Positions 20,948 through 31,822 of a stretch of 64,000 nucleotides of DNA are shown piece by piece (position 1 is the stretch's first letter; the number at the start of each line of letters is the position of its first letter). This DNA is from Pelobates cultripes (lineage: Eukaryota > Chordata > Amphibia > Anura > Pelobatidae). Under the pieces are notes generated by a model. That model searched no databases. It saw only the letters and a program-made list of their open reading frames with translations, and was not told the DNA's origin. The stretch spans positions 264,523,337-264,587,336 of the forward strand of contig OW240916.1 in NCBI GenBank assembly GCA_933207985.1. Reading direction: 5' to 3'. Made by a program: the position numbers and the translations under genes.

Positions 20948-23135
20948 GGGGGCGGAGCCTGACATCCAGACTGAGCGGTTGTGCTGAACCTCAGCTCCCG
21001 CTCTACTCGACACTTTTCTGGGGTATTTCCCCGAAAAAGCGGCACAATCGCCCACTGGAGGGCAGCTACAATGACGGGGACACCCGGAGGAATCACCCGA
21101 CACCAAAACCAAGCCTGTAACCTCCCGGGGACCCGACAACACACCCTGAGGCCTGTCGGAGGTCGAGCAGCGGGGAGACGGCCGCTCCCTGCGCTGACTG
21201 GCCTGGACACAGATCCCTCGGGGATGCCGTCACCTACCCCCCCCCCCCCTCTGGACCAACGGGGGTCATCTCGGTCCACAACAGGCAACAGGAGAGGCAG
21301 TCCTAAGCGGATCACAGAGCCAGCTACATCACGGCACAATGGCAGCCGAGCACATGGCGCACCCAAAATGGCGGCGACACGCACACCAAGTGAGCCATGC
21401 TGCACACCCGAAATGGAGCCCCAAAGTGAGGATATGCGGCGCCTAGAGGCCACTTTTGCCCGGTTCTGGCATGCCTTAAATGAGCAGCTACATGCTCCTC
21501 AGGCAGCACAGCAAACCCTGCCGGGGCCGAGTGAACTGCGCCATCCCCACGGGGAAAAGAGCAAGGTACAACAGCACAGGCGGGCGGGATGCGGGAAAGG
21601 AGATGGGAGTAGAGGACAGGGGCACCCCACGTCGGACAGGGCCACAGACCCCAAGCTACCAATCCACCAACCGCCGCGCAGGATGAGAATCCACCGCCGC
21701 TGGCGGCGATGTCACAGCAAGAACACCGGCTATCCCTTACCACAAAGACAGAGAGCCTGAGCAGACGGACTCACTATGCTGCCCATGCCTACCCACCAAA
21801 CCGATCGCCCACCTGGGGTGAAGGAGAAACTTTCGCCACAGTCAAAGCAGGCCACCTCAAGCACACACATATTCCAGTCGAGGGAAGGGCCTGGCACTAC
21901 AGAGCACCCAAGCCTGTGGACTAACAACAATTACCCACACATGGGCCAGAGACTGGAGGAGAAACCAACGCACATCACCTTGGCTGCTGCTCACAGGGAC
22001 ATTCCCAAGCTTGTTCTACCGCTGAGGGGAATCGGCTGACTGAGTACCCATCCCCGCAACTGGGACGTACAGTAGCTTAAAGAGGTAGCTGAGCAATTGA
22101 CTGTACCTGCAAAGAGTCCCTTAATTTCACGCTGTTGCCATATATTCCATCCCACTCTATAATGAACTTACCTAAACAACCATTATCACCGCCGTTAACA
22201 GGGATCGGCTGATCCTGACGCTGGACTAACCGCTAGATTCCAGAGCTACATGCCAGAGACATAATGCTGAGGGTCCAGTGCCAGTACCCACGGCTGACTT
22301 ACCACATTGATCGCCGCAACCGTAATGTTCATATACCAACCTGGTTGCTCTGATGCGCTGGCTGAGGCTCCTGTCTGTATAGTAAAACAACTAGAAAGTC
22401 CCTACATTAGAATGCTTTGCTTTTGTCTTAGTTTAACAACTCCTGGCCCATGACTGGCACATTACTATTACACTAACGTAAAGGCAGACTTAATGCTGAT
22501 AGCTTGTTATTGCATAATAGTCTACACAAGCGCAGCACAACCTGCATGCACATCACACACAAGCCAACTACTGATACACGGCAAATTGTGCTGCCACTCT
22601 ACACCTATGTAGATGTAGCTAATCTAGTACAGTTCAACGTTGACTAAGTTATATTTTATTTTGTTTTACTTTAATCTAACGATTTCACTGTCTAACCAAG
22701 CTTGTTACCATTACATAACATGTGTAATCTCTTAAGCCACTGTCTAATCTTAGTACATCGTTCAACACGCTGTTGTGGCGTCAGTCAATAACTTGTGGGC
22801 AGCTTAACCCCTTGGGGACACATGAAGGAAATATTCCGTCACGATTCCCATTTTCTCCAGAAGCTGTGTCCTTGAGGGGTTGGGCATATTTCAATTAAAG
22901 CATTTTTTTTTGGATCTATCCAAGTCTGTCTAAACGCTAACGAGTCGTTGCATCTGAATGTTAGACCTCTTAATTACCGTTACCCTTCCTATTTAAAAAA
23001 TGTATGCATACCCTACATGCCACAATACTGTTATAAAATTATTTTGGAAATCGAGCCTGCTGACGCTGTTGTGGCGATACAGGCACTGTTGTACCTATCT
23101 GCATACCAAAAATAAAGAATAAAAAAAAATTAAAA
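20948..23135 (+). mobile_element. LINE-derived non-autonomous element with 15-bp TSD
   Basis: The target duplication AAAATACCAGTCAGG is exact at 20933-20947 and 23136-23150. The element starts with G-rich GGGCGGAGCCTGACATCC, has a GC-rich 5' third, then an AT-richer 3' part. It ends CTGTTGTGGCGATACAGG...ACCAAAAATAAAGAATA plus A-rich tail. The 5' GGGGCGGAGC and the 3' tail resemble 42846-44072, and the tail also resembles the ORF1-only LINE at 57960-60165. Open frames at 20981-21760 (259 codons, plus) and 20845-21453 (minus) lie in CpG-rich DNA and have no recognisable domain. No reverse transcriptase. Confidence 0.85.
22804..22881. repeat. Short TTAA/CCCC-type inverted repeat inside the LINE-derived element
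   Basis: TTAACCCCTTGGGGACACA...TGTGTCCTTGAGGGGTTGG has the same termini as the large TTAA elements at 48102 and 50184 but is only ~78 bp. It looks like a minimal MITE or a remnant of one. Confidence 0.55.
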
Positions 23136-23247
23136 AAAATACCAGTCAGGTGGCAAACCTAAGAGTAGTGTGTTAAAAAAAAAAAAAGTTAAAAAAAATA
23201 TATATTTTTCCTGGAGCTCCATCAGCCCCTATGTTAATCCTGCCCTG

Positions 23248-23512
23248 GTAGGGTGGGTTACTTATACCTTCTTTTTTAATTAGGTTCTTGTCTAATTAGG
23301 GATAGGGAGGAGCTACCCATTGTTCTGTGATGGATATGGCCAGGAAAGTGTAATTATGAGGCAAAAATGTGGTTCTTTGTTGAGCTTATTTACATACGCC
23401 TACCCAGAATACCTTGCAGTAGTGAGAGCACTGTTAAAGTGAGATTTCTGTGGTAAAAGCAAGTCTTATGTCTTGACTGGTGTGTGTATTTGTGTTGAGC
23501 AATGTATTAAAT

Positions 23513-23559
<47 letters not shown>

Positions 23560-26038
23560 GTTATATATAGCTGTCTATATGCATATCTATGTTTTGTACT
23601 ATCATTTTTTATATTTCATTTCTAGATGTGGGTATTAATTGTATTTCCAGTGCTCTACTGAATGTATGTATTGCTTATTATTTTTTGAAGGTACTTTTGG
23701 GGATTCCACTTAGGTATCTGAGCAATTTTACACACTGTCTACTGGGTATTTGTAATTTATTGTATAACATATTTTTTTTTTTAATGTAAAATATTGTGTA
23801 CTCATTCATTAGCTATACTGTTCCCAGCTGTACAACAGTCGATATACAATATTTCCTTTTCTTGCCTGTCAATCTGTGCTCTGTACCAACTTCATACATG
23901 ACACAATATACAAAGCTCCACAGCAATAAATGCACAGTACACAAGTCTGTTAAATTTGTCACCTTTTGTACAGCCACCAAGAATTCTTTTAAAATATCAC
24001 GGTTTAAACAGAACAAATTACATGAATACCAGAAAAGCTACAAAATATATATATATATTTTACCAGCTCCATACAAAGAACATAAATTAAAATAACTAAA
24101 AAATTACAACAGGCAAGAACTAACCTCCAATCAATTTTACAATGTATTAAATAATTATGAATTATCAATCCAATGCAGAAAGATTGAAATAATAAAAGAA
24201 AAAAAAACAAGCTGGTTCGTCAGCTTGAAGACTCCACCCTGACCAGGAAGAGGCTCCACCAATCAGGAAGCTATCACTCTGGATTATGAGTATTTTTTTT
24301 TATTATCCAATTTGTCCTCTCGAGGGCTTTATAGGATAAGTAGTTTATCCCCAAGCTACAGTTCCATCATCACATAGAATGAGTGGAACTTCTTTATTAG
24401 ATGACAGGAAACTGGATTGTGTAGGATGGAGGCGTGAGCTTTCTATAGGTGCTCTCTCCGAGTTGTGCATATATACACATGTCAAGCAAACGTTGGAAAC
24501 ATATGAGACAGCAGGAGAGGAAGCAAGACATGAACCATTCTCATTCTGGTGACTCTACTCCAAGAGGCAGGCTAATAACTTTTTTAGCAAACTGATGCCA
24601 CTTTGGGGTGATACACAAGGTCCAGGTAGTTAATGTACCAAAACCATTGCACTGATGCAAGATTGTTATGGAGCTCGGAGTAACCTTTTAATGAAATAAT
24701 GTTCCGTTAAAATTTCCCAGTTATACATATGAAATATAAATGTATTGAAAATGCATGCTCCATTTGAGAGGACGCAGACTCAATGTTTTCCTCTATAGTT
24801 GCATAATATTTTCCATATTCATGTCAAATGGAGGTTATTACTTACATTAAGTATGATTCTAACAAAACACCTACAGGCATAATTCCTTACAAATCAAAAC
24901 TGTATTTTTAACTTGGTTTAGACATGTTTTTATTATCCAAGATATAAATACCAAAGTAATTATTTAAATGTATTTAATACAGGACAATTGCCTGTCTGTA
25001 GTCTGGAATAGGGACTGCAAGCCGCAGCGAATATAAGAAACGCTTAAAGAGTCGACATGTCTCTGAGAAGAAAAACAGAATGATCTAAAATTTAAACAGT
25101 CTGGGAAGGAACCAGCTGCTGCTGAAACAGGATGACGGAGTATACATTCCCTCTCTATAACTCACTGTTTAAACAAAAATTCCATAGGATAATTTATTTG
25201 GTTTTACTGTTACAAAGTAAATTTTACTTTGTGCGTCAAATTTTAAATGTCAAAATTAAAGGCAGAGAGAGCAATAAATGCATTTGTAAACATTTTTTTT
25301 TATAAATGACTTTATGTTTAGCGTTGCAAGTTTTCTCAACCCTTTAGTTACAGAGAAGTGCAGTAAACGGAAGCTTACTTAGCCCTTAAGAATTAAACAC
25401 ACAAAAAGGTATTTACTGAACCGAGTTAAAAAAATTTTGCTGAAAATTCTGAAACTATAAGTGCATAGAAAAGTATTTCAATGATTGTTTTAATAACAAG
25501 GAAATAACAAATGTTTAAACCGTGTGCCAGGTAGATAAGAGTTTTAAACCTACGATATTCAATCATGTTTATCATGTTTATCACATGGTCTATCCAGAAG
25601 CCTGCTCATGGTACTAGTTACCTATTATGGGTTTGCAATCGTGATTATGCAATTCTGTGCAATAATACAGGCGTCAGTGCAATCTGTCCGTGCACATGCA
25701 CAAATCTGAATAATTCTTCTATGCTTTGCTTCTTGTATACTTCCTTTGCATCTCTCATTGCAGATTTTCAGATCCCTAATCATGGCTTTGGACTTTAAGC
25801 CATGATTCTTTACTCTGGCTTTAACATCAAAAAATAACTCTATCTCCTGTGACAGCTTACAATTTCATCTGACCAATTCCTGCTCCCAGAGTGAACTTTT
25901 TTTTAAAATAGCATTTATCTGTATGCGGTTTGCAATTAGTCTGATTTTTAATTATTATTTCTTTTGCAACCGATTGAAAAAAAATGTTTTGGATCCATTC
26001 AAAGAGAGCAAATTAGCGATATTTCTACTGCAACAGCA
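23248..26038. other. 2.8 kb AT-rich DNA without recognised genes
   Basis: Includes a (TA)n microsatellite at 23518-23556. No TE ends, coding exons or RNA genes are recognised. Several frames of 60-99 codons lack any domain signature. Confidence 0.4.
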
Positions 26039-26279
26039 AAATCAAAAATATGGTGGAAGCGTGACTTGGCAATCACCAAGAGCAGTCACATGTTTGTGGT
26101 ACTTCCGTCTAGAAACTGAGAAATTGGTAGTCTGTACCGAAAACTTGGATAAAATCTGACTAATTCTTGGCTCCTAAACCATATAAATTTACGCGGAAAC
26201 GAGCAAAGAAGCTCAAGACCTACACAGATGATAGTACCTGACAAATTAAGCATATCTTCGCATTGAGGCCTAAACTTAA

Positions 26280-26736
26280 ATGATAACACTGGACTCCCAA
26301 GATCCATTCTTGGAGGAGGAACCACTGGACTCCCCCGATGCTATTCCCATGACAGAAGACCAGTTTTGGGCTATACAGCTGGGGGCTCCAGCCACCATAG
26401 GTGACATCCTAAGCCTCCTGAAACACTTACGCATCTGATTCTGCACTGACATTGTGGTTCTTCATGAGGAAGTCACAGCCATCACAGACAGGGTAAGGGT
26501 TACTGAAGAGGATGTTTCTTCTTTGTCGCAATGCCTAGCAATCATGGAAGAAAAGCTTCAGCAACTTAAGTTCTCACATCAAGGTATGCAAGTCAGGATG
26601 GATGTGCTAGATGATGCCAGATAATGCAGCAATGTTAAAATCAGAGGCATTGCTGAATCATCACTTCATCCAATGCCTCCTGTCTGTGATTCTGCACCCT
26701 AAACAAATGAAAGCCATAATAGTGGACAGCTTCAAC
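26280..26736 (+). pseudogene. LINE ORF1 remnant, N-terminal part
   Basis: From ATG 26280 a single frame reads through an acidic N-terminus, a heptad-like segment (EEKLQQLKFSHQ) and the start of an RRM-like block (NVKIRGIAES), with stops near 26436, 26623 and 26700. The motif NVKIRG is shared with the intact ORF1 at 59004-60131 (RNNVKIRGVPDD). The frame stops at the hAT insertion and resumes after it. ORF1 proteins of this type are RNA-binding trimeric chaperones of LINE particles. Decayed copy. Confidence 0.8.
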
Positions 26737-26831
26737 CAGGGCCGGACTGGGGATACGAAGCAGCCCTGGAAAAAAATCTATGCCAGCCCCATAATTCATT
26801 GTGCTATGTAGGGTGTTATATATATATATAT

Positions 26832-27373
26832 TGTGACAAACTTACTTTCCTGTGTGTGTTTGTCCAGGATCTTTTGGCAACCGCACAGCCCTCTAGGGTA
26901 AGAAAACCAGGTCAAGACAAAGTCCAGTTTCAAAAGGCCTCTGGCCTGTTTATTTTCTGTTGTTGTGAAGTAACAGGATACAATGAATCAGCAAATCTTC
27001 TTTCTCCACAAAACACCTTCTTTCTCCTCCAAAACACTTCCCTCACTTCACCCTGCTTTAACTGCAGTTATATAGCTGCTCACAGCCCCTACAGGTGAGG
27101 CTAATGACCTCGTTAGGCAGTGAGCCAGAACTCTATGGGAAACCTGGGCTGGACTCATGCACAACCACTCTGACAGTGGGTGGAGAATCGGCCCACCCTG
27201 CTCTTCCGAATACTCCACCCCAGGGACCCAAATAACAAGAGGAAAAAAAACTAAATTTAAACTTAACTTTCCCTGGGGCTGCATGTGCTTACCCACATGT
27301 CAGGATAGTGGCTGTGCAAAAGTCTGGGTGCCAGATATACACCCCTGACCACCATCCCCAACACTCTGTTACA
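26832..27373 (-). repeat. 3' LTR of the Gypsy element
   Basis: 542 bp, TGTAACAGAG...TTTGTCACA on the minus strand. It differs from the other LTR only by two homopolymer-length changes (an A run near 26935 and one near 27245). I saw no substitutions. Confidence 0.95.
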
Positions 27374-28102
27374 TATCCTCCCCCCCAGCTCAGACCTAGT
27401 GGGGTGAGCGACCACAGAAAACAAATTTTCTCGCGACAAACTGTCAGCATTTCCATGTTTAGACCCCGGCCTATGTTCAACTGTAAAATGAAATGGTTGT
27501 AAACTGAGGAACCACCTTGTCACCCTGGCATTATTATCTTTGTTTTGACTCATCCAGGTTAAGGGGGCATGGTCTGTGACCAACCTAAATTTTCTACCCA
27601 GCAGATAATATTTCAATGAGTCTAAGGCCCATTTTATGGCAAGGCATTCCTTTTCCACTATAGAATAATTTTTCTCAGCGGGAGTCAGCTTCCTACTTAA
27701 ATAAAACACTGGGTGTTCTTCACCCTGAATTTCCTGAGACAGAACTGCCCCTAACCCAAGCTCTGATGCATCGGTTTGGACAATAAACTCTTTAGTGAAA
27801 TCCGGGGTTACCAGAACCGGTTGGGTGCACAAAGCCTCTTTCAAAGTTACAAACGATTTTTCTGCCTCTACTGACCACTTAACCACTAGTGGGGCTTTAC
27901 CTTTTGTGAGATCCGTTAAAGGAGCTGCTAATGTAGCAAAACTAGGAATAAATCGCCTGTAATACCCAATAAGTCCTAAAAAAGTCCTAACTTGCTTTTT
28001 AGTGAGGGGGCGTGGCCAATTTTGTATGGCCTCCACTTTTGCTGTTTGGGGCTTAACTAGTCCTCTGCCAATTGAATAACCCAGATATTTTGCCTCTTCC
28101 AA
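27263..28102 (-). CDS. Gypsy pol: RT thumb/connection and RNase H (fragment frame)
   Basis: A 279-aa frame. It starts in the RT C-terminal part (LGYSIGRG, RTFLGLIGYYRRFIPSFA) and continues into RNase H with D of VQTDASELGLGAVLS, E of IVEKECLAIKWAL and D of RLVTDHAPLTW, then HRPGSKHGNADSLSR. These are the metal-binding D-E-D residues and the conserved Gypsy end. RNase H degrades the RNA strand during reverse transcription. The last ~35 codons run into the LTR and are probably not functional. The frame is separated from the RT core upstream by a frameshift and a TAG. Confidence 0.9.
   Translation of the reverse strand: MEEAKYLGYSIGRGLVKPQTAKVEAIQNWPRPLTKKQVRTFLGLIGYYRRFIPSFATLAAPLTDLTKGKAPLVVKWSVEAEKSFVTLKEALCTQPVLVTPDFTKEFIVQTDASELGLGAVLSQEIQGEEHPVFYLSRKLTPAEKNYSIVEKECLAIKWALDSLKYYLLGRKFRLVTDHAPLTWMSQNKDNNARVTRWFLSLQPFHFTVEHRPGSKHGNADSLSRENLFSVVAHPTRSELGGRICNRVLGMVVRGVYLAPRLLHSHYPDMWVSTCSPRES
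27374..27386 (-). promoter_or_regulatory. Polypurine tract
   Basis: On the minus strand GGGGGGGAGGATA directly precedes the 3' LTR start TGTAACAG. This is the plus-strand DNA primer site of LTR elements. Confidence 0.85.
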
Positions 28103-28124
28103 ACCTATAGTACACTAAGATGGG

Positions 28125-28664
28125 TTAGCAGTTAAACCAGCTAGGCGGATAGAGTCCAGTACTGCCTGCACTTTGGGAAGGACTGTGAATGACTATGTCA
28201 TCTAGGTATGCGGCTGCATAACGGCTGTGAGGCTTCAAAATCCTATCAATCAGTCTTTGAAAAGTGGCAGGGGCCCCATGTAACCCAAATGGTAGCACCT
28301 TGTATTGGAATAATCCCCCTGATGTCGAAAAAGCTGTCTTTTCTTTTGCTCTGTCTGTAAGAGGTACTTGCCAATAACCCTTCGTCAGGTCTAAAGTAGT
28401 CAGGTACCGAGCCTTACCCAGTCTCTCTATCAGTTCATCAACCCTAGGCATTGGATAAGCATCAAACTTTGACACACTATTTAATTTACGAAAATCATTA
28501 CAAAATCTTAACGAACCATCAGGTTTTGGCACCAGTACTATAGGGCTGTTCCACTCACTTTGTGATTCCTCAATAATATCAAGAGCTAACATTTTCTTAA
28601 TTTCTGCAGCTACCGCCTCTTTCTGTGCTTCTGGGATTCTGTACGGTTTAAGACTTATCTTCAC
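28125..28664 (-). CDS. Gypsy pol: reverse transcriptase core (fragment frame)
   Basis: A 179-aa frame. It begins in the finger region (SLKPYRIPEAQK), then WNSPIVLVPKPDGSLRFCND, D92 in LTTLDLTKGYWQVPL, LPFGLHGAPATFQRL and the catalytic YLDD at residues 153-156. These are the RT catalytic aspartates of the Gypsy family. Shortly after IVIHS the frame shifts, and a TAG lies a little further in the correct frame, before 28102. It shares its frame with the integrase segment upstream, from which a TAA (28914-28916) separates it. Inactive as it stands. Confidence 0.92.
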   Translation of the reverse strand: MKISLKPYRIPEAQKEAVAAEIKKMLALDIIEESQSEWNSPIVLVPKPDGSLRFCNDFRKLNSVSKFDAYPMPRVDELIERLGKARYLTTLDLTKGYWQVPLTDRAKEKTAFSTSGGLFQYKVLPFGLHGAPATFQRLIDRILKPHSRYAAAYLDDIVIHSPSQSAGSTGLYPPSWFNC

Positions 28665-28913
28665 CCCTGGTTCTGTAACGATATCATGCTTGATAACGTT
28701 AGTCCTGCCAGGAACTACAGAAAATACATCCCGGTTTCTACCAATAAAGTCCCTTACTTCCTGTTTCTGGTGTGGGGACAGGGTGTCTGGTATGTTTACT
28801 TCAAGTTCACTACCAGTCTTATTAGTGATAATTGAAGTAGTTAAGACCTCTCTGTCCTTCCAGGGTTTTAGTAAATTTATATGATATATTTGCTCGGGTT
28901 TTCTCCTATTGGG

Positions 28914-29708
28914 TTATCTCACTTTATAATTAACTTCCCCAACCTGTTCAATAACCTCATACGGGCCATGCCAAGATGCTAGAAATTTATTTTCTACTGT
29001 AGGGACCAAAACAAGCACCCTGTCTCCTGGGTGAAAAACTCTCAGTCTGGCATTTTTATTATAACTGTTTTTCTGGGCCTCTTGGGCTTTCTGCATATGT
29101 TCTTTAACTATTGGCATGACAGCCGCCATCCTATCTTGCATTTGAGCTATGTGCTCAATTACACTACGGTACGGATTGGACTCCTGTTCCCAGGTTTCTT
29201 TTGCTATATCTAGCAGACCTCTGGGATGATGGGCATATAGAAGCTCAAAAGGAGAGAAGCCCGTAGAAGCTTGTGGCACCTCCCTTATGGAGAACATTAG
29301 ATAGGGTAGTAAGCAGTCCCAATTCTTACCATCTTTGTCAATTACTTTCCGTAACATACTTTTTAAGGTCTTGTTAAACCGTTCTACCAGTCCGTCTGTC
29401 TGGGGATGGTAAACAGAGGTCCTAAGATGTTTAATTTGAAGTAGTTTGCATAACTCCTTTGTAACTTTAGACATAAATGGTGTACCCTGATCTGTCAAAA
29501 TTTCTTTTGGTATGCCCACCCGGCTAAACAGGAGCATGAGTTCTCTCGCTATTGTCTTTGCAGACGTGTTACGTAGGGGTACTGCTTCCGGGTACTTGGT
29601 AGCATAGTCCAGGATCACCAATATATACTGATGCCCCCTTGCAGACTTTACCAGAGGACCTACCAAGTCCATTGCAATCCTTTCAAAAGGTATTTCTATT
29701 ATAGGCAA
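28914..29708 (-). CDS. Gypsy pol: integrase core (fragment frame)
   Basis: 264 aa with the DDE triad D14 (AMDLVGPL), D73 (LTDQGTPF) and E109 (HPQTDGLVERFN), giving D-X35-E spacing. Typical Gypsy integrase flanks are present (YILVILDYATKYPEAV; FSPFELLYAHHPRG), followed by a chromatin-binding-side barrel (FHPGDRVLVLVP...WHGPYEVIEQV). It catalyses insertion of the cDNA. It lies upstream of RT, the Gmr1-like order. The zinc-binding N-terminus is encoded in the preceding gag-pr frame, offset by one base. The frame ends at an internal TAA that separates it from RT. Confidence 0.93.
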   Translation of the reverse strand: MPIIEIPFERIAMDLVGPLVKSARGHQYILVILDYATKYPEAVPLRNTSAKTIARELMLLFSRVGIPKEILTDQGTPFMSKVTKELCKLLQIKHLRTSVYHPQTDGLVERFNKTLKSMLRKVIDKDGKNWDCLLPYLMFSIREVPQASTGFSPFELLYAHHPRGLLDIAKETWEQESNPYRSVIEHIAQMQDRMAAVMPIVKEHMQKAQEAQKNSYNKNARLRVFHPGDRVLVLVPTVENKFLASWHGPYEVIEQVGEVNYKVR

Positions 29709-29848
29709 TGGTACCAGAGGACTGCGGTATGCCTTAAAAGGGGCGGTGTGTTGGCATTCAGGACAAGAAGAACAATAATTCGCAACTGAAGCAAATACCC
29801 CAGGCCAATAAAACCTCTGTAAGACTCTTTCTTTTGTCTTTTCTATGC

Positions 29849-31747
29849 CTAAATGTCCCCCAGTATATGGCTGTGTGCAAGATTTAGGACTGTATGTCTG
29901 AAAGGCTTAGGAACAAGTAGTTGTTTTACAACATCCACCCCCTTTTTCTCTACTCTATATATCAGATCATTCTGTACCTCAAAGTAAGGAAAAGAAGGGG
30001 CTCTATCTAGTTGTACTGGATCATCAGTTGAAACCTGGATATTTTTACGGGCCTCTGCAAGAGTGGGGTCTTCCCATTGCGCTTTCCTGAAGTTAACAGG
30101 ACTGACTTCTAATTCAGGGAAGTTAATGCCTTGATCCTGATCGTTATCAGACTCCTGACTATCGTGGCCCTGGTCATCTCCTACTAAAGCTGGCCTGTGA
30201 CTTGAGGCTTCAGCCTTCTCTGGTCTTATGCCCAGTCCTTCCCATTCTATGTCAGAAAAAGGGAACACATTTCCAGAATCATCATCATTTGTTATACAAT
30301 CATGAGCTACTTTTCCTGGAGACCCCCACAAGTCTAAAAATTGGGGGAAATCCCTTCCCAACACCACATCATAAGCCAATTTGTCCACTACCCCCACTCT
30401 ATGATTCACAGTACCAAAAAGGCTTTCAAATTTTAGCAAAACTGTAGGATATTCACGTTTGTCACCATGAACACAAATTATACCAATTTTCTGCAATGCA
30501 TCAACATCGGCTTCAGGTACAAGGCATTTTGCTATCAATGTCGCCATACTTCCGGAGTCTAATAGAGCTCTAACCTCTTTCCCATTCACCCTTATGGAAC
30601 ATATCTGTGGATTGTGACAACAGTTGGCAACAGCAGATTCCATACAATTCAGCAAACAAGACAATTGTAGATCCTGATTAATCATATTGCATTGCATAGG
30701 TTCATCAATCAAGGGACAGTCTCTAGCTTTATGTCCAGGTTCATTACACCGGAAGCATTTAATATCGTCAACTGTCCCCCACCTAGACCCTTTTCCAGGA
30801 TTAACATTTCTAGGCAAAAGCATATGGGGTCTCTGAGAATATGTCTCTTGTTCCTCTGTGTCTCTGAAACCTTGAAAATTCTTACCAGGTCTTTCAGCAT
30901 CTGGAGTCTTAACTCTCTGCTTAGCCTTTGTGTTGTTGAGCCACTGTCTGTCATCTGCAGCAACATATCTTTCCACCAAACCAATTAACTCATCAGCTGT
31001 TTGTGGATCGCTCTGACTGACCCATCGACGCAGTGAAGCAGGCAAGCCCCGCAGGAATCTGTCCATCACAAGAAGTTCCATGATATGGCTTGCCGTATTT
31101 ATTTCTGGTTGTAACCACTTTCTAGCAAGATGTATCAGGTCAAACATCTGGGAACGGATAGGTTTCTCTTGGTTGAAAGACCAGGCATGAAATCTTTGGG
31201 CACGAACTGCCCTAGTCACACCAAGTCGTGCAAGGATCTCAGCCTTCAGTTTGGAGTAGACCCCTGCCTGTGCTGGTTCCAGGTCATAGAATGCCTTCTG
31301 GGGTTCTCCAATAAGAAAAGGTGCCAGTATGCTTGCCCACTCACTCACCGGCCACTCTTCTCTCTCAGCTGTCCTCTCAAAAGCTAGCAGGTATGCTTCC
31401 ACATCATCTGTAGGTGTCATCTTCTGCAGGTAACGGCTGGCTCTGATCATTTTAACCTCGGACTGCGTCCCATCCGAGACTCTGGTCAGTCCTTTGGTCA
31501 AAGCCTGTATCTCCTTCTGTATCATACTGGTGGCCTGATGTTGCTCCTCTCTGAGCAGGCGGTTTGCCTCAGCTTGGGCTGCCATAACCTGCTGGATCAA
31601 CGCATCTGTGTTGGCCTTTTGCGTAATTACTAGTTGCTCTAGGGCTGTAATATTTTCCTGTTGTCCAGCTGTAGCCTCCTGCTGTACGGCTGTAGCCTTT
31701 TGCTGTGCAGCTGTAGTTTGCAACAAGATTTTCACAACTTCCTCCAT
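29849..31747 (-). CDS. Gypsy Gag + protease, running into the integrase zinc finger
   Basis: A 632-aa frame. Residues 5-95 are a Gln/Ala-rich coiled coil. Residues ~110-265 are a capsid region with SCAN-like helices ([51 protein letters not shown]). A CCHC knuckle lies at 331-344 (CFRC...GHKARDC). The aspartic protease has DSG at 397-399 (VRALLDSGS) and VVLGRDFP at ~462. The end ([15 protein letters not shown]) holds the two histidines of the integrase H2C2 finger. A one-base loss in a G run near 29850 truncates it there. Gag forms the particle and protease processes it. SCAN domains of vertebrate zinc-finger proteins are held to derive from Gmr1-like capsids. Confidence 0.93.
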   Translation of the reverse strand: MEEVVKILLQTTAAQQKATAVQQEATAGQQENITALEQLVITQKANTDALIQQVMAAQAEANRLLREEQHQATSMIQKEIQALTKGLTRVSDGTQSEVKMIRASRYLQKMTPTDDVEAYLLAFERTAEREEWPVSEWASILAPFLIGEPQKAFYDLEPAQAGVYSKLKAEILARLGVTRAVRAQRFHAWSFNQEKPIRSQMFDLIHLARKWLQPEINTASHIMELLVMDRFLRGLPASLRRWVSQSDPQTADELIGLVERYVAADDRQWLNNTKAKQRVKTPDAERPGKNFQGFRDTEEQETYSQRPHMLLPRNVNPGKGSRWGTVDDIKCFRCNEPGHKARDCPLIDEPMQCNMINQDLQLSCLLNCMESAVANCCHNPQICSIRVNGKEVRALLDSGSMATLIAKCLVPEADVDALQKIGIICVHGDKREYPTVLLKFESLFGTVNHRVGVVDKLAYDVVLGRDFPQFLDLWGSPGKVAHDCITNDDDSGNVFPFSDIEWEGLGIRPEKAEASSHRPALVGDDQGHDSQESDNDQDQGINFPELEVSPVNFRKAQWEDPTLAEARKNIQVSTDDPVQLDRAPSFPYFEVQNDLIYRVEKKGVDVVKQLLVPKPFRHTVLNLAHSHILGDI

Positions 31748-31803
31748 ATTTCTACAGGCTTGTTTGGCTTCCAGTTAATACCCACAGGCTTCTTTAGTGC
31801 AGT

Positions 31804-31820
31804 GCCCGCATTCTCCACCA
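31804..31820 (-). promoter_or_regulatory. Primer-binding site
   Basis: Two bases inside the 5' LTR, the minus strand reads TGGTGGAGAATGCGGGC, complementary to a tRNA 3' end finishing CTCCACCA. I do not assign the tRNA. Confidence 0.75.
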
Positions 31821-31822
31821 TA

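Larger units (their letters stand above)
19386..23247 (+). mobile_element. hAT-like element (CAGGACCGGATTAAGAG ends) with nested insertions
   Basis: Begins CAGGACCGGATTAAGAGC and ends GTTAATCCTGCCCTG. Flanks GTAGGAGG (19378-19385) and GTAGGGTG (23248-23255) match at 6 of 8 positions, as expected for an aged 8-bp hAT duplication. 19390-19780 aligns with 55830-56150 of the shorter family member. The interior carries the 19790-20640 minisatellite and the LINE-derived insertion 20948-23135. No transposase. Confidence 0.75.

Noticed and set aside
20981..21760. 259-codon plus-strand frame in GC-rich DNA
   Set aside because: The opposite strand is open too (20845-21453), composition is CpG-rich and no domain is seen. 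It lies in the 5' part of a non-autonomous LINE-derived element; a diverged ORF1 N-terminus is possible but unsupported.
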